From the NCBI RefSeq assembly GCF_033807715.1, contig NC_084592.1, positions 23,383,501 to 23,447,500 of the forward strand: DNA of 64,000 nt, in the 5' to 3' direction. This DNA is from Cololabis saira (Eukaryota > Chordata > Actinopteri > Beloniformes > Belonidae). The translations under genes were made by a program, and so were the position numbers. How positions within the stretch are numbered: the first letter of the stretch is position 1; every line of letters starts with the position of its first letter. A model generated the notes under the pieces. The model searched no databases. It worked only from the letters and a program-made list of their open reading frames with translations, and had not been told where the DNA came from. Below are positions 39,011-52,787 of this stretch, piece by piece.

Positions 39011-42000
39011 AAAACTGTTTGTCTGTTTATCAGGGATGTGCTCATAGCGGATAAGCCATACTTTTCAACTGTCCATCGAGGTTTACGTTTTAGACAAACC
39101 ACTTATGATATATAGTCATGCTTGTGTACGCTATTTTAGTCATACATGTTGTCAAAAAATTGAGAAACATGACTTTCTTAATGCAGAACTGCACTTTAAT
39201 GGCATTAAGTGACATTTAAAAAACGAAATATAATGGTAGAAAAACAGGACAGCGTGAGTAATGAACAACTACCTCATTATTCTAATTGCCTGATAGTTAA
39301 GAAGAAATATCTAAGGTTAGATCTGTGTTTTAGCGCTCGAGGTGTGTTTTTGGCTGCTGGGAAAATACTTTTCAGACAAATGTTTTCGACATTTCAATGA
39401 CATTACACTGTTACAGATATATATTTTTCCCTCTTTTTTCTTTCCAGAATCATTAATTGATGCTTATGTATGATGTTGATGGTGTGAGGCAGCAGCTGAA
39501 TCCCAATACTTTTATTAGGAATGCTCTTTCCAGTGCAGAACAACACAGCGTCTCCCTCACACACAAAGCCTGCTGCCTCTCTGCCCCGCCCCCTCCTGTG
39601 CCATCACTATATACACAGGGAGGGGGGGATTGTTAATTTGGCCCAGGTGTGGTCCTCTGTCCCTAATTGGTGCTCCTCTGCCGCTGAGCTGAGACACAAC
39701 ACACCGCCACGTTGATAACGTAAAATAATTAAACTTTCCCATTAAACCATTTTTTCGTCTTTTTCTTGTTCAGAATGTGAGGTGGGGTCGGAGCTTTCTT
39801 CAAGGAAGTGAAGCGGTCTGCGTTTTTGTTTTATTTCTTCATCATTTACTTTTCTGCACCGTTGCATGTTTTTTCAATCAAGACACGAACCCTTTACCTC
39901 CTTCCGCTGTTTTCATTGCATGTAAATCATCTTGGCATTTGATCCGTTTCCGTCACCTTGAACGCTTGTGATCACAGCCGAGGTGTGTGTCTCCGAGCCA
40001 CCGGCGTTGGCTGACACGTTTGCCTTTGTTCATTCCATCAACCCGGCGAAGCTTCCTTTCTTCTGCTTCCCCTCCATCCTTTCATTTTGTCGGCAGTCTG
40101 ACTGACACTTTTCATTGAGCAATGACGGCCTGCACGCTGACACACACACACACAAACTCACACACACAGAATGCGTGGGATTTAGCATCAATCCTCAAAC
40201 TTCATCTTAATATGCAAACCTCTGTTTTACGTCTGTGAATTATTGTTTCACCAGAAGTAGATATTTCAAGTGTGGCTTACATGAGCGCGTGGATGCAGAG
40301 CGTGAACTCGCGTGCTGCTTGCAGGGCCGTTCGCAAGGATGCTATGATTGATAGTGCAGCAGGCAGGGTTGTAAAACTGCGGGTTCGAGTTGACATGAGT
40401 AGTTGCCTGCAGCCATCAAACATGATGCATGCTGGTGTGATGCAAAGGGGAGATAACCCCTAGTGGGGGAGGTGGACATAACCGGTGACACTAATTTATC
40501 TATTTGACTGACTTCCCTGTATCGCAAAAGCTGGAGGGTGCAGAGGTATTGTCTGGCACAAATTACCTTACGCTGCTTTTGTTTTGTTTTTCTTCTGCAG
40601 GGAAATATTGAGTAAGATGTAGTTGAGTCTTTGATAAGACACTGACAAAATGCTGCATGTGACAACAAAAGTCAACAGTATCAATGATTTGTGAAAGAAG
40701 GTATTAAATTCCGAAGATATAAGCAAGTTAGAACATCAGTAGGGGTGAACGTGTGCCATCAATGTCTGGAGCAGGGAAGAGCTTCAAGATTTGTTGCATG
40801 GAAACATGAGCTCAGTGCTGCACCTGAGTATTTTTTTTTTAAGTGAGAGATTAAAGGGATTTAGCACTCGAATACCTTCTTGTCTGGACGCTCCTGGGGG
40901 TTGTCTGAAAGAGGACAGAAAACCAAAAGCTCCTCTTTTTCTTATCTCTCCTTTCCGTGTCGCAGTCTGGTGAACCCAGGGCCTCAATTAAAACAATTTC
41001 TTCCACATAATTATCCCTGCATTTGAGTTCAGGTCTTTTCTGTTTGCTGCGGGGTGCATGCAGACCCCTGGATTTGTTCGAGGAAGAGGTCCTGGGCATA
41101 AAAAAAAAAAAAAAAAAAGGTGAATTCACACTTACCGTTTTAGTATGGATATTAACTTCATCGCCATAAAAAAAGTACATAAATGTGGCTGAGCACGGCT
41201 GTTAAACGAGATGGCTTTCTAGAGCCTGTCCGGTGATTACAGCAGGGGTGGCAACACTTTCTTCAATGCAGCAGCGTGGCTAAAGGTTAACAGGTTACAA
41301 AGGGCTAGACAGAGAGAGCGGCGTCGTGCTTAAACTATGAACAGAGGAATTAAACTGAGCGCATTGGTATTCCTGGAAACCCTCTGTGAATTACATTAAA
41401 AACTAGTTTCTAATCTCTCTGTCATCATTATCTCGCCTCTGATCAGAGAGCAAACAAAGCTTGGCAAACTTCAGAACAATTCATAATTCAAGACCAAGCC
41501 ACCGTTTCTCCTTCACGTTGCAACTCAGCAATGTGCTTAACTCTCACCGGCCTAAGTGCAAAATCCAGTTTGCATAATGGTTTATTAAAGTTTCCGTTAG
41601 GTCGAATGAGTGCTCTGAAGACAGCATTACTTTGAAGAGCTGGCTCGCAGTAAAAGGATTGATTGTGCCCTGTGCTCCGTGTCTTTCTTTTTCATCTTGG
41701 GATTGATTTATTACTGATTGATGACAGCTCTCTCCCCTTTTTCCTTATGAGGATGGATCATATTGAGCTGAACAGTCAGTTCTCATGGCCTATTTATGTA
41801 CATTCATGAGTGAGGGGAAAGTGCATCTTTGAGTTAATGAATGCATTAATACACACCGTTGTTGTTTCAGGCTTTCAGTGTATATTCCGGCGGTGTTGCA
41901 CTTAGTCTTCATATATTTAATGCTTTGAGCAGGCAGTGGCTGTACGATGAGTGATGCTGGCCTCAGGTTCGGTTCAGACGCTGCTTCCATTGAAAAAATG

Positions 42001-43501
42001 CTTTAATTTCTGAAGAAATGTGTGACAATAAGCATGTTAGAGTTCTTGTACAACTGCAAGGAGGTGGTGTGTCTTTGTGTTTGCTCTAATGTAGCCAACT
42101 TTGGCTTTTAAAAGTCGATATTTAGGCTGCCGAGCTGCATGAAGCCAGTTCACACCACGGCTCACTGCACGGTTTGCACAAGTTGCAGTGTTTGTGCATA
42201 TGCGTGTGTATGATGGGAAACATAGTGACGATGGGGTCATCTGATGCACGTCGTGCTTTTGCTCAGTCACAAAGCTTTATCCACTTTTTTCTTCGCATTG
42301 GAGGAAAGATTAGATATTCAGATACATTCAAGGAGACACTCGGGAGCCATTTCTAGTAAAATCTTTTTATTGCTTTGCAAAAAGAACATTTACATACCAA
42401 TTAGATCTTTGATTCTTCTTTGCCCTTGTGGCAACATCAATACTGCTGATTTTGTCGCTCGACTAACCCTCATTTTCAGTCCTTTAGGTGTTGGGGTATT
42501 ATATTCTTTGCCTCACTGGTGCCTGAGAACTCTATCATTTATCCATTTATTCAATAACGTGTCCCTTCTGTAGGTGCCTATAATGTAGAAAGTCAGTCCT
42601 ATTAACCTCTGCACTGGTCATAAGCGTAATGTGGTATGACCTCTGCTTTTGAATGACCACATGACGGATCGTGATTCAGAACCTGTTCTCATTGCAGAGT
42701 AAAAGCTTCTGCAAAATAAACAAAGTCATGGGCCCGTGTGAGATTTAGATGTTGTGATAACCAGGTGCAAAAATGTCAACTAATGTCAGGTAAGTATTTC
42801 ACAACTGCTCGGGCTAGTCAGACAGGAAGTGTTATGGTACACTGCACAGAATCTGATGGACTCTTGGACGTTCTGTCTTTGATGATTTATGAGAGACAGC
42901 TCATCCTTCTAGAGCTAAATTAAGGTTTTGAAACTGTGACATTTTAAAACCATAAAATACCTGAAAAACGGCTCAGCTCATCTGTCTATATCACAAATCA
43001 TCATCTCTAGAATATTTAACCAGTATTTGAAGTACTGTCAGCATTTGTTAAAGTTACAGTGTGGTTGAGTAGTCAAAGTTTAATCACAAAATCCAAATGT
43101 TTTATCCCTCCTCGTGTAGGAATGTCCTTAGACCTGACACTAAACTCCATATGTTTCACTTTGAGTGAAACAACATGCCATATACTCTTAACAGCTTAAC
43201 AGTCACTGCAGGAGTTCAAATTAATCATGAAGCATTCTGTCAAACCTAGATAGGGTAAAAGATGCTATATAAGTGTTGACCACCTACCAAAACAGCAGTT
43301 GACTATATTTGCTGCAAAACCAATGCTGGGAAACCCTTTAAATAAATTGAGAAATTCTACAAGCAAAGTTTTTCCAAGGTTGAGTTGGTAAATGAATAGT
43401 GTTCCAGCTGCACCTCGTTCTCCCCCACTTTCTTGGGAGGATACCAAAACAAATGCATGAAATGGTAATAGAGCAATTGTCCCGCTCACTAGGTAACTTA
43501 C
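39011..43501. other. Mostly unique sequence, no gene seen
   Basis: A GC-richer island at about 39480-39740 (GCCCCGCCCCCTCCTGTG and nearby) differs from its surroundings and may be a repeat I cannot name. A poly-A run of 18 lies at 41101-41118. The rest holds only short chance frames. The stretch 41330-41760 is repeat-free and might include conserved non-coding DNA. Confidence 0.45.
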
Positions 43502-43610
43502 CCATAAACGTCCACTCTGCTTTTACACTCTCGGGCTTGTCAGACTGGATTTGTCTGTTCTTACACAACGTGTCCCACACCTTCTGCCCGTTCAGTTGTA
43601 CACGCGCCAT
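43502..43610 (-). CDS. Candidate orphan coding exon (unrecognised)
   Basis: On the minus strand an ATG opens 36 codons (beginning MARVQLNGQKVWDTLCK, ending SVKAEWTFM). The frame stops exactly where a consensus splice donor GTAAGT begins (43501-43496), leaving one base of a split codon. The peptide is not low complexity and has a natural residue mix with alternating charged and hydrophobic positions. Against it: the long (CA)n tract lies immediately upstream on the minus strand, no acceptor or promoter is evident, no next exon was recognised, and I do not know the protein. It may be a real first exon, a retroposed or transposon-borne exon, or chance. Confidence 0.22.
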
Positions 43611-43619
43611 AGTGCATGC

Positions 43620-43801
<182 letters not shown>

Positions 43802-44013
43802 TCTGTCCTGATCAAGCTGCTTTTCCAGCTCTACCTCAGCAAGCCCAGGCGTGCACCGATCCAAGTTCCGTGTGCCTGCTGAGATTTGAGGACTGATGTA
43901 AACCGTTTTGCCTCAAGCTGAGAGGCTGATGTGTGTGAAGGTATGTGTGTTTGTGTTATGCAGACTGGCTAACTGCATTACGCTTGTTCCAGTGCATGAC
44001 CTGAAATATTTGT

Positions 44014-44166
<153 letters not shown>

Positions 44167-44435
44167 CACAAATACATTTATTAGTGTCTGTTTTAACTCC
44201 ATGGTTTTCATTCTTTGCTGTCATTTTCACTTGCTATTTATCTTATTTTTAGTGGTTTTGGTATCTTAAATACTTTAACCATAGATCATCATTATATCTT
44301 GTTGTGCTTACTCTTTGTCAGAACAATCTTCTTAAATCTGAGAGGCTGTTTCTTGTCATTGCAGCTACAAGCAGAAACACAAGGTCAGCATTTGCACATT
44401 CACTTCAAAAAGCAAGTGTCATGCAAATGGAAGAA

Positions 44436-44446
44436 CCCCCCCCCCC

Positions 44447-44486
<40 letters not shown>
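44436..44486. repeat. Compound (C)14-(AC)n microsatellite
   Basis: Fourteen C followed by a pure AC run to 44486. It has the opposite strand polarity to the two (GT)n tracts upstream. Confidence 0.95.
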
Positions 44487-44489
<3 letters not shown>

Positions 44490-44492
<3 letters not shown>

Positions 44493-47400
44493 GACGGACA
44501 CTTCAGAGACCTGAAGCAGGGTTAAAAGGTTAAAATGGTCCAGTCATTATTGGTGTCATCACTACCACGGGTTTTTTCACATCGTATCGCTGCGTACAGA
44601 TGCTTCTGGAAACTATCCTCAGTCATTGTTTGTTCTTGTAAGCTTAGATTTTCACATATTAAATAATTTATACTCCCTCATAAATAATTCATACTCTTTT
44701 TAACAAATAAGTTGCAGATCAAAATTTAATATCATTTGCTAAAGGATGGAAAACGGCAAGAAATCATTATTTACTATACTTTAGTCCAAGATGTTCATCA
44801 TTTTATTTCATGTAAAGATAATGGTATATGGCTTTAGGCTTTAGCATCAAACTTCCACTTTAACACCCTCCAGTATTGTGTTCGTTCACAGTAGAACGGC
44901 ATTCATTTGCAGAGGTATATATCAGCTATTCACTGCTTTCAGACCAGACTGGGTCCATCAGTTAAGAAGGAGGAAGTCTGTGTATGCCGTTCTATTGGTA
45001 CAGGACATAAATAGTGTTTGGCAACCCAATTAATTTGTTTATGAGTGCGCTCAGCAGGCTATGTGACCTCGGTGCCAAAGAGAGGTAGAGTACATTAAGC
45101 AAGCTGATGGCTTCCAAATTAGAAATGGTTTGCATTTAAAAAAAAATAAGCAGGGCGGAGAGTGTGGGGGCAAGGCAATGTTTTCACAGAGCATCAAGTG
45201 AGCTCTTATCTTTTTTCTCTTTTTCGGTACTTTTCGACGTGTTTAACAAATTCACAAGATGTTCCTTTGCTCCAACCATGACAATATTCAATTACAAGGG
45301 CAATTCTGATAGCGGGGGGGGAGGGGGGTTTGGGCATTTGGTACCAACCCTCAGCATTTTCAGTCAAAAATGAAATCCAATCTTTATAAAAAAAAAGGCA
45401 CCCATCTAAAAACAGTCACCTTCTCAAGAAATGAAAGCATCATTTCTGGTCTGGTAAATATGGAAGAGAATAAAAAATGTTGTTAGAACTTTTCTCAGCT
45501 GCATTCAGCATTCAACCATTTTTCATACACCTTTTCTTCGGATATATATTATCAAGTCCTATAAATACAATATAGATATTAGTAATGATCAGTCGGGTCC
45601 TTCATTGTCTACGTGATGTACGTTTGGCTGTTAAAGCAAACCTGGGGTCAGATAGATCCAAATGATTGTAAAATAAGCTCTCATAGCCATTTGTAAGTAT
45701 TATTATTGATGGTCTATCCAAAATGCCATGTTTGCCAGGATTACGTCTTTCAAGTGCAAGCAGAGAAGACAATGATGAACAAGTTGTAACTGAAGTGATT
45801 CTGTATCGGCCACATTGGACCTAAGATGAATATCAAAACGCCCAAACCCAACACAGCAATGCATGAGAAGGCAACTACTTTTTGAATGGCATACGGTGCC
45901 GCCATCAGCCCTGGGACAGAATATAATTGACACTGTTTCTATGGGGGTGTGATGGATTGCCTGATTAGGGACCCTGGCAGCAGTATGCCTCACAGATGGC
46001 AAATTAAACAGTAGACAGATGCCCCCCGCCTTCCTGCTACCCTCTTATCCACTGCACTGGCTCGGTGCGCCCTCCCTAACCTCTCTGTGTCCTAGGCCGT
46101 GTGGCACTCTTTGTGCTTCCTCTGCGTGCTTTTGTAGTTTTTTGTATTGACATCGACAATTTACACAGGAATGATACTGTTTCAAAATTTGATCCCATAA
46201 ATGTAAGGGCAAATTGAGCTTTTATTATTGTGATGTCATCTTTTTTTTTTATTTTTCAATATTTTGTTGAAGGAACAATTAAAGGGCTTTTAGTCACCTT
46301 AACAAAGGTTAATACACACTTGAAGACATTCTAACTGGGGTGTGTTTGAGTGCAGCTCTTCTGTGCAGTCTTCTGTCTCTCGTGGGCGTGTGTGCGTGTG
46401 CACTGTGCAACGCAAAGGGAGCTTGTAAACGCGGACAGCGCATCATTAATATTGTTTCCTGCACTTGTACCATCATCTTTGACAAATCACTTGGGCCTGT
46501 CATCAGGAACATTACAATCCCCCATACACGTCAGATGTACACGTGTACCAGGAAAGAGAACACAGGTTTTCTCTCTTTGCAGTGGTAGATGCTGGTGGGG
46601 TAAAAGCTCTGGGGTCTCAGAGAGGGCTAAGTACTTGCAGAAAAAGTAGGCCTGCCCTCTAATGTATACCTAATCAAGCTTTGATGCGTTTTCTTTCCCT
46701 GTGTTCTTGTCCCCCCCCAAATCTCCAGCCTCGCAATGCCCTGCCCGCTTGTCCAATTATCCTTAGGCGTGTCTTTGTTTTATCTTGCTTGACCGAGTGT
46801 GTCTTTTTTTTATTTAATTATTTTTAATAAAGGCCATTCCTTAAACCAGCAAGTAGCCTCCCCCTCTATCAAGAGAGGATGTTGGCAGCAGGAAAAAAAA
46901 AATACAAACGCCATTGCGCTAATGGTTTTTACCTGAGTGTAACTTTCACAGCCTGCCGCTAAAGTGCCCTGTCGCTCCAGTGGTTCAGAAAGAATCTATT
47001 ATATTCAGCCCACAGAACAATCACGGGATGCAGATGGAGTTGAAGCTGCTCTGTGTCTGAGGCTTCCTGCAAGTGCCCTTTGCAAATGCCAAAGACAATG
47101 ATGGGTAGGAGAGAACCTCAGCTCCGTCTCCCTCTGCATCTGCGTGACCAACCCAGTCGCTGGTGTGTCAAGCATTGAACACACGGTGAAATGAGCTTTG
47201 TAATCCAATGATATCTTGTCAGCTCAAATCTGCTGCTTTGGTCGTGATGTGAAGCTTTCCTTCTTGCTGGAGTGCCCGGAGATCAGCTAAAGGAAATGTC
47301 GAGAGTCACTGCTCTGAGTCTCAGGCTGTTAAGCGAGGTTAATACATTTGGATAAAGGAATAAACATGCCATGTACACACAGATACACTTCCACATATAC

Positions 47401-50400
47401 AGAAAACAGAAATAAGCAGAGAGTCTAACACAGGTGGAGCACAAAACATGGCTTTTACTCACTTCAAATGTCATACAAATCAATTTTCGTGGTTTTACAA
47501 AAGCAAATTCATGGCAAGGGATGTGAACACTATCTGAACATGCATGCTGAGGCTCTTCCATCCCCAAAGTGTGTTTTCATACATAAAATTACCATGAATG
47601 AACAGCAGGTGGGTTTGAAATGTTCTCATACGAGTTGATGCACACACACTCAAACATACACACGTGATTGTATCATTTTGAAGGTGTTACGATCCATCTG
47701 CCTTGATAGGTTTATGAGTGGGTAGTGAGTGTGCGTCTTATCTTCCTCCATTCCTCCCTCAACTGGCTTACTTATCCTCCCACTCATCCATGTCTCAGCA
47801 CACTCACTTTTTCCGGAGTGCCACCAGTCCTCTTCCCCTGTCTTCTCTCCGTACATTTTCTGAACACGCCAACTTCTCTCTTCACTCCTTCCCTCCGATT
47901 TCTCCCGTGCTCATATCTGTTTTGCCAGGATCGATCAGTAAGTTAATCCTAGTATTGGCGGAGAGCTGCTGGCGCTCTCTGGTCTGATTGCATACTAACA
48001 CAGGCACATGCAAGAGCAGTGATGCAGATTAGAGAAGGAGCCAAAGGTTTTGCTGTAAGTGGGCCGTTTGGGACCGCAGGCAGCTTGAAGTAGCTGGTGG
48101 TATCTCTGTATGTGTTTTGTTTCTGTTCACTCTTCTTGTCTCCGACATTTTTTTATTTACTTGTCTCCTTCCCTCTCTTCAGGTTTCGGATTTAAGCGTC
48201 ATGCTGACACTATTTCATTTTCTATACACATATCTATTTTTTTTTGTCTTTTTCTCCCACACACACAAACAGAAGGACCTGCAAACACACATGCAACATG
48301 TTCTTATTAATTTTTGAAATGTCAGTGTATCCACAGCCCATGTAGAGAGAATTCTCGCCCGACCATGCATGACCTTGTCTTTCATACATGAAGGACGAAG
48401 CAGATGGTATTAATCTGCAGATGGTATTAATGAGAAAATATCTGTAGACCTGCATAGAAAAAAAAACATTGCCAATTCTGTGTGAGCTGTTGCTCATGGT
48501 GTTTTATTTTGAAAATTCTCTGGATTTTCTCCCATTCTCATGACTGACTTCCAGCTTGCCAGCTTGATCTTGATGTGCGTAAGTTGACATGTTCTAGCGC
48601 TAAAATAGACTTGGAGTGTATTTCTAGAGCAGACAGTCGCTTCTTAGATGCTCCTAAAAAGCTCCACGTCCATCCTGTGGAAACAGTCTTCAATTCACAG
48701 CGGCTGGCTGGTGTTCCGCTCAACTTCTATTCCTGTGCAACATGGGCTTACTCACATGACTTCAGTTAACGTATATGATTTAGAAATGAATTTCTTCTAA
48801 TGATTTATAATAATGTTTTCACTAGCATCCTGCTCCAACCTCAGAGACTAAAGAAATTGTCCTTTTGGATCTCCTAATATTTTTTGATGCATTTGTGGCA
48901 CAAATATTCTGGCCGAAGCCCCATGAATGATTTTTCTTTCTCTAGGGGGAAATGTTATTAAACTGAGTGACAACAAAGTCTGTTACATTTGAGTAAAATG
49001 GTCTGGATTATGTTTTTATACTTCATCTTCAGCCTTTTCCCTTTTTTTTTGTAAACGTTTTATAGCAGCAGGATTTCACCTGCATGGAAAGTCAGTCTCT
49101 GTATAATGCACCAACATTCCACCATTTGTCACTCAAACTTAATACAATAGTATTAAATATTTAAATTACACATTCACTCACTCTGCAATTTCTCATATGC
49201 CAGGTTTTTTTCAGCGCTGCAGCCGTGTTACTTTTCCACTGAAGGATGTGCTCAGATTCACTTTGCATCATTTAATAGTGCAATAATTCTAAGGATGTAA
49301 GGTAGGAGGATCTTTCCTGTTTACCTGTCATTGTTGTAGTGAGTCATGAATTTTTATAGTCACCGTGCAGGCACTTAACTCATCCATCATCTTCAGAGTC
49401 GATACAATCTACTCCAAATCTGTGATTTAAAACCAGAAATACAGTTTGCCATCTCAATGTTTGTCAACTTAAAGTTAGTATTTAAAACAAAGTTTCATGA
49501 ATTTTCTTCCTGACACACACCATTGATCAGAAAACTGATTGCCACATTTTCTTTCCCACCAGTTCATATTAAAAGTGGCATCATGACAGTTGTTTCAAAC
49601 CTGTTTATTTTAACTGTTATATCCAACAGTGTTTCATATTAAGTTATCAAAGCTGACATTGTTAAGAGTATAAAACCCGTTAACATGTGTTTTATAATGG
49701 CAAATGACACCAAAAAATATTAACATTTGAAAACATAGAATGCATGATAGAATATTTTTAGAAACAGTGGAAAAACTGTTGCCTGTCAAAATGTTTACAT
49801 GCTTTTTGACTAAAACGGTCTGTGTTACAGGCTGAGTTTGTTTCCTACCACCTGCTAAGCAAAGCCCCTCTTGTACTGTCAGCAGACACAGGTGGAGGAC
49901 CAGCCAGCTCCCTTTAGCTATTTTTGAATTTCGACTGGTGAATTCTTTATGCGGCTCCTCTGTCTTTCACTGCTCTTTTCTTTCTCACTTTCATCCATTG
50001 GCTCCATGGAATTGATTTCCACCCGCCTGTCTGCTGCCTTTGTGAGCAATGCACTAGCTGGGGAGCGGGAAAAACAGAGACATGGAAGGCCCTATTTTTC
50101 TTTCAAGGAGGGTTTCACACTCCTCCCTAGAAAGACGATTTTCACACTCACCCTTTCCATTTTTTTTTGGACAGGAACAGAGAAAGTATGTGGGCACAAA
50201 TGCATCAGGTTCAGTCGGGCGGGGTTAGGTGGAGGATGCAGAGGAGATGGGCAGCCTTCAACCCACTGAATCAATTCAGCTCCAGAAATCTTCTTCACTG
50301 CACTAAATGATAACACACCTTGAGAGGCTTGGCCCTTGACACCGTGGAAAAATAGCAGCGTGAAATAGCTGTCGTGGGAGATATAAACAAATTTTTGACA

Positions 50401-51383
50401 GCCAGTTGAAAGCCAGCCCCATCAGTTTCTGCAGGACTGCTCTACCTTTGAGGCCACTGCTGCTAAAAACAAAATTGTATTTGCAATGTTTGAATTGCTG
50501 TTCCTCATATAGCGTATTTTACCTATGGGCAAGTTCAACAATTATACCTACCTTTTCTTCTGAGACTCAGCCTCTTCTACAGTTTGTTTTAGTGATATTT
50601 ATGGCTGCTGTATATTCTTCAGAAAAACTTGCAAAAAAGTTATGTTTAGCGCTGCCCCCTGTCTAAAGGCACAACAGTTTGAAACATAATTTTTTCTTCA
50701 TGGCTTGTTATATCTCAGTTTGATCTCTTTATTGTGGTCGCTTAAGATTTGCTTAAGGTTTTGAATAAGAGCTTCCCTGTTGATAAGAAACTGTTAATTT
50801 ACATCCACTTTCTTTTTAATCATTAAGTGACATACTTTTGGGCCATTTGGTGACAACTTTTGTCTGGTTTTCTTAAAGCATTAAAGTAACATCCACTTAT
50901 ACTGCTCATTCAAACGATAATGATTACAGCATCCTTACACTCGTCAATTTTAATATGAACAGAATCTCTGTGTTATTAGGTTTTGTGAACTTTAAAGCTT
51001 AAAATCATCACACTGACATGGCTAAAACAGCGGTGAACTATGAGAGGCTACTATTCTTTAAAATGTTCAGTTGTGAAAAGTACTCAGAGACTGAGCTAAA
51101 GTAATAAAAGAGAGAATACATTTAGAACATTTAGAAATTTTGCAATGGACACTGTTCCCAGTGGTATATCAAAGAAATCTACTTTGAGATTCAATATTTA
51201 GAAAATTGTATTAAACTTCATAAATGCCATAAACTTTGCAAATCAAAATCCTATCAAGGAAATTAACAAGTAACTGAAACTCGATAAATGAATCAAGATA
51301 AATTATACAATAATAATTTCCTGAAATATGGTGGATTAGAAAGAAGTACCTCAGTTTTATAGTTTGGTTTTGAACTTAATTAT
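44490..51383. other. Unique sequence, no gene seen
   Basis: Nearly 7 kb with no transposon termini and no exon I recognise. Notable only are a G-rich tract at 45314-45332, poly-T at 46242-46250, a pyrimidine-rich tract at 47735-47900, and a 30-bp relic shared with a hAT element (48381-48410, separate entry). The repeat-free stretch 44980-45070 may be regulatory but is untested. Confidence 0.5.
48381..48410 (+). mobile_element. 30-bp relic matching the interior of the 51384 hAT
   Basis: These 30 bases match 51839-51868, inside the hAT at 51384-52149, with one mismatch. The shared stretch starts TTCATACATGAAGGACGA. No hAT ends are seen at this site. The right flank repeats GCAGATGGTATTAAT once more (48400-48431), a local duplication. 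Confidence 0.6.
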
Positions 51384-52149
51384 TAGTGCTGTCAAGCGAT
51401 TAACATTATTTTGTGATTAATTAATTAAGATCTTTAATTAATTAATCTAATTAATCTCTTTTTTAATCTCACCTAAAAATTGCTGAGAAAAACCCTCAAT
51501 TTGAGGTGTTTTTCTTTAAATTCATTACATTTTGTGGCAGATCAAAAGAATGATATACATGTATAACAAAAAAAGATGGCTTTATAAAGTCATTTATTTG
51601 TTTATTTGTTTTTTAACAGACTTGAACAGATGCAGTCCTAGCCACTTGGCAAGAACATTCGCCAGCCTGTCAGTCGCGGACGTGCGCATTCGCGAGGGTC
51701 TCTACTCAAGTTTAATTTGGGGAAGAGCGTTGCTGTGGTAACATTGTTGCTGCTAACGTTAGCTGTGGCTACGCTCGCGACCGGGTGCTTTGCATTTATG
51801 TGGCTAAACTTGAGCTGCTTCGGTGGTGAGCAGATTCCTTCATACATGAAGGACGAGGCAGATGGTATGATGGTGTCCACAAAGAACACATATCACTCTA
51901 CCTTTATCTAAAACTCGGGGAGTTTTAGAGTAGCGCTACTCACCACCCCTCCCCCCAGCCCTACAACGGGAAACTACCAGCGTAGCTTAACATGCCCAAA
52001 CACAGGGACAGCCAATCAATGTCCACTGCAAGGTGCGACTGACTGTTAAAAGATAGATTAAGCGTTTAAAAAACATAATGCGCTAAATATGCCTGTAAAT
52101 ATGCCTGTAATTAATTAATCGCAATAAACACGCTAATTTGACACCCCTA
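51384..52149. mobile_element. Non-autonomous hAT transposon (766 bp)
   Basis: The ends TAGTGCTGTCAAGCGATTAA and TTGACACCCCTA are imperfect inverted repeats. The 8-bp target duplication TTAATTAT is perfect (51376-51383 and 52150-52157). Subterminal TTAATTAATT words occur near both ends (51419-51447 and 52112-52125), as usual for this hAT type. No transposase motif is seen in the frames of up to 83 codons. A CpG-bearing interior (51650-51800) contrasts with AT-rich flanks. Confidence 0.92.
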
Positions 52150-52157
52150 TTAATTAT

Positions 52158-52787
52158 GTATAATTAGTTATACCCTATTGTTGCAGTCTTCAAATTTATT
52201 TCCTACATCTCTCACCAGAAATGCAAGCCTTTAAACCTTGTTTAAGACTTAAATTAAAACCTCATCTGCCCCTTAGATCAGCAGCTGTAGCTATTGAGTC
52301 GAGGTCAGTGTTACTAAATTAGCAACTTTATTGCTATATTTAAAGACAAATCTAGCAGCTTTGTCAGGTATCATTGAAGACTTTTGGAGACGTAAAAGTG
52401 TGTACTGTTCTCACTCTTCTCGTTCATGGCACCCCCTCGCCCGCCCCCGCGTACCAAAGCATCCTTGACCAGTGTAGTCCTCTCTCAGCCACAGTCGCAG
52501 CAGGAGAACTCACCCTTCTTAGATAGAAAATGTATTTCTTTCAGGAGTTCCTGTACTTGTCTCACAGATGCAAAGATGTTGTTTTGACAACTTCATGTTA
52601 TTTTGTTATTTTGTCTGACCCTTATTTGCAATCAAAATATAATTGAATTCACTAAGTTCACTTAATTCTGGAATATTGAATTATTTCAGCCTCACTCAGA
52701 TATTGCAGTCACCTGGTGATTAAAATATATTTATACTAGTATTAGATGAATCCTCTGGCCCAGCGGCCACTGAATAATAATAATAAT
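52158..52787. other. Unique sequence, no gene seen
   Basis: About 630 bp between two mobile elements, without an exon, RNA gene or repeat terminus that I can recognise. It ends in a short (AATA)n run at 52773-52786. Confidence 0.5.

Noticed and set aside
39480..39740. GC-rich block considered as a solo LTR
   Set aside because: No TG...CA ends or flanking duplication could be found.
40330..40430. tRNA-like B box (GGGTTCGAGTT near 40381)
   Set aside because: No A box at the right distance and no acceptor or anticodon stem pairing.
42738..42791. Possible short exon ending at CAG/GTAAGT
   Set aside because: Good donor, but no acceptor, no recognisable peptide and an upstream frame that is too short to judge.
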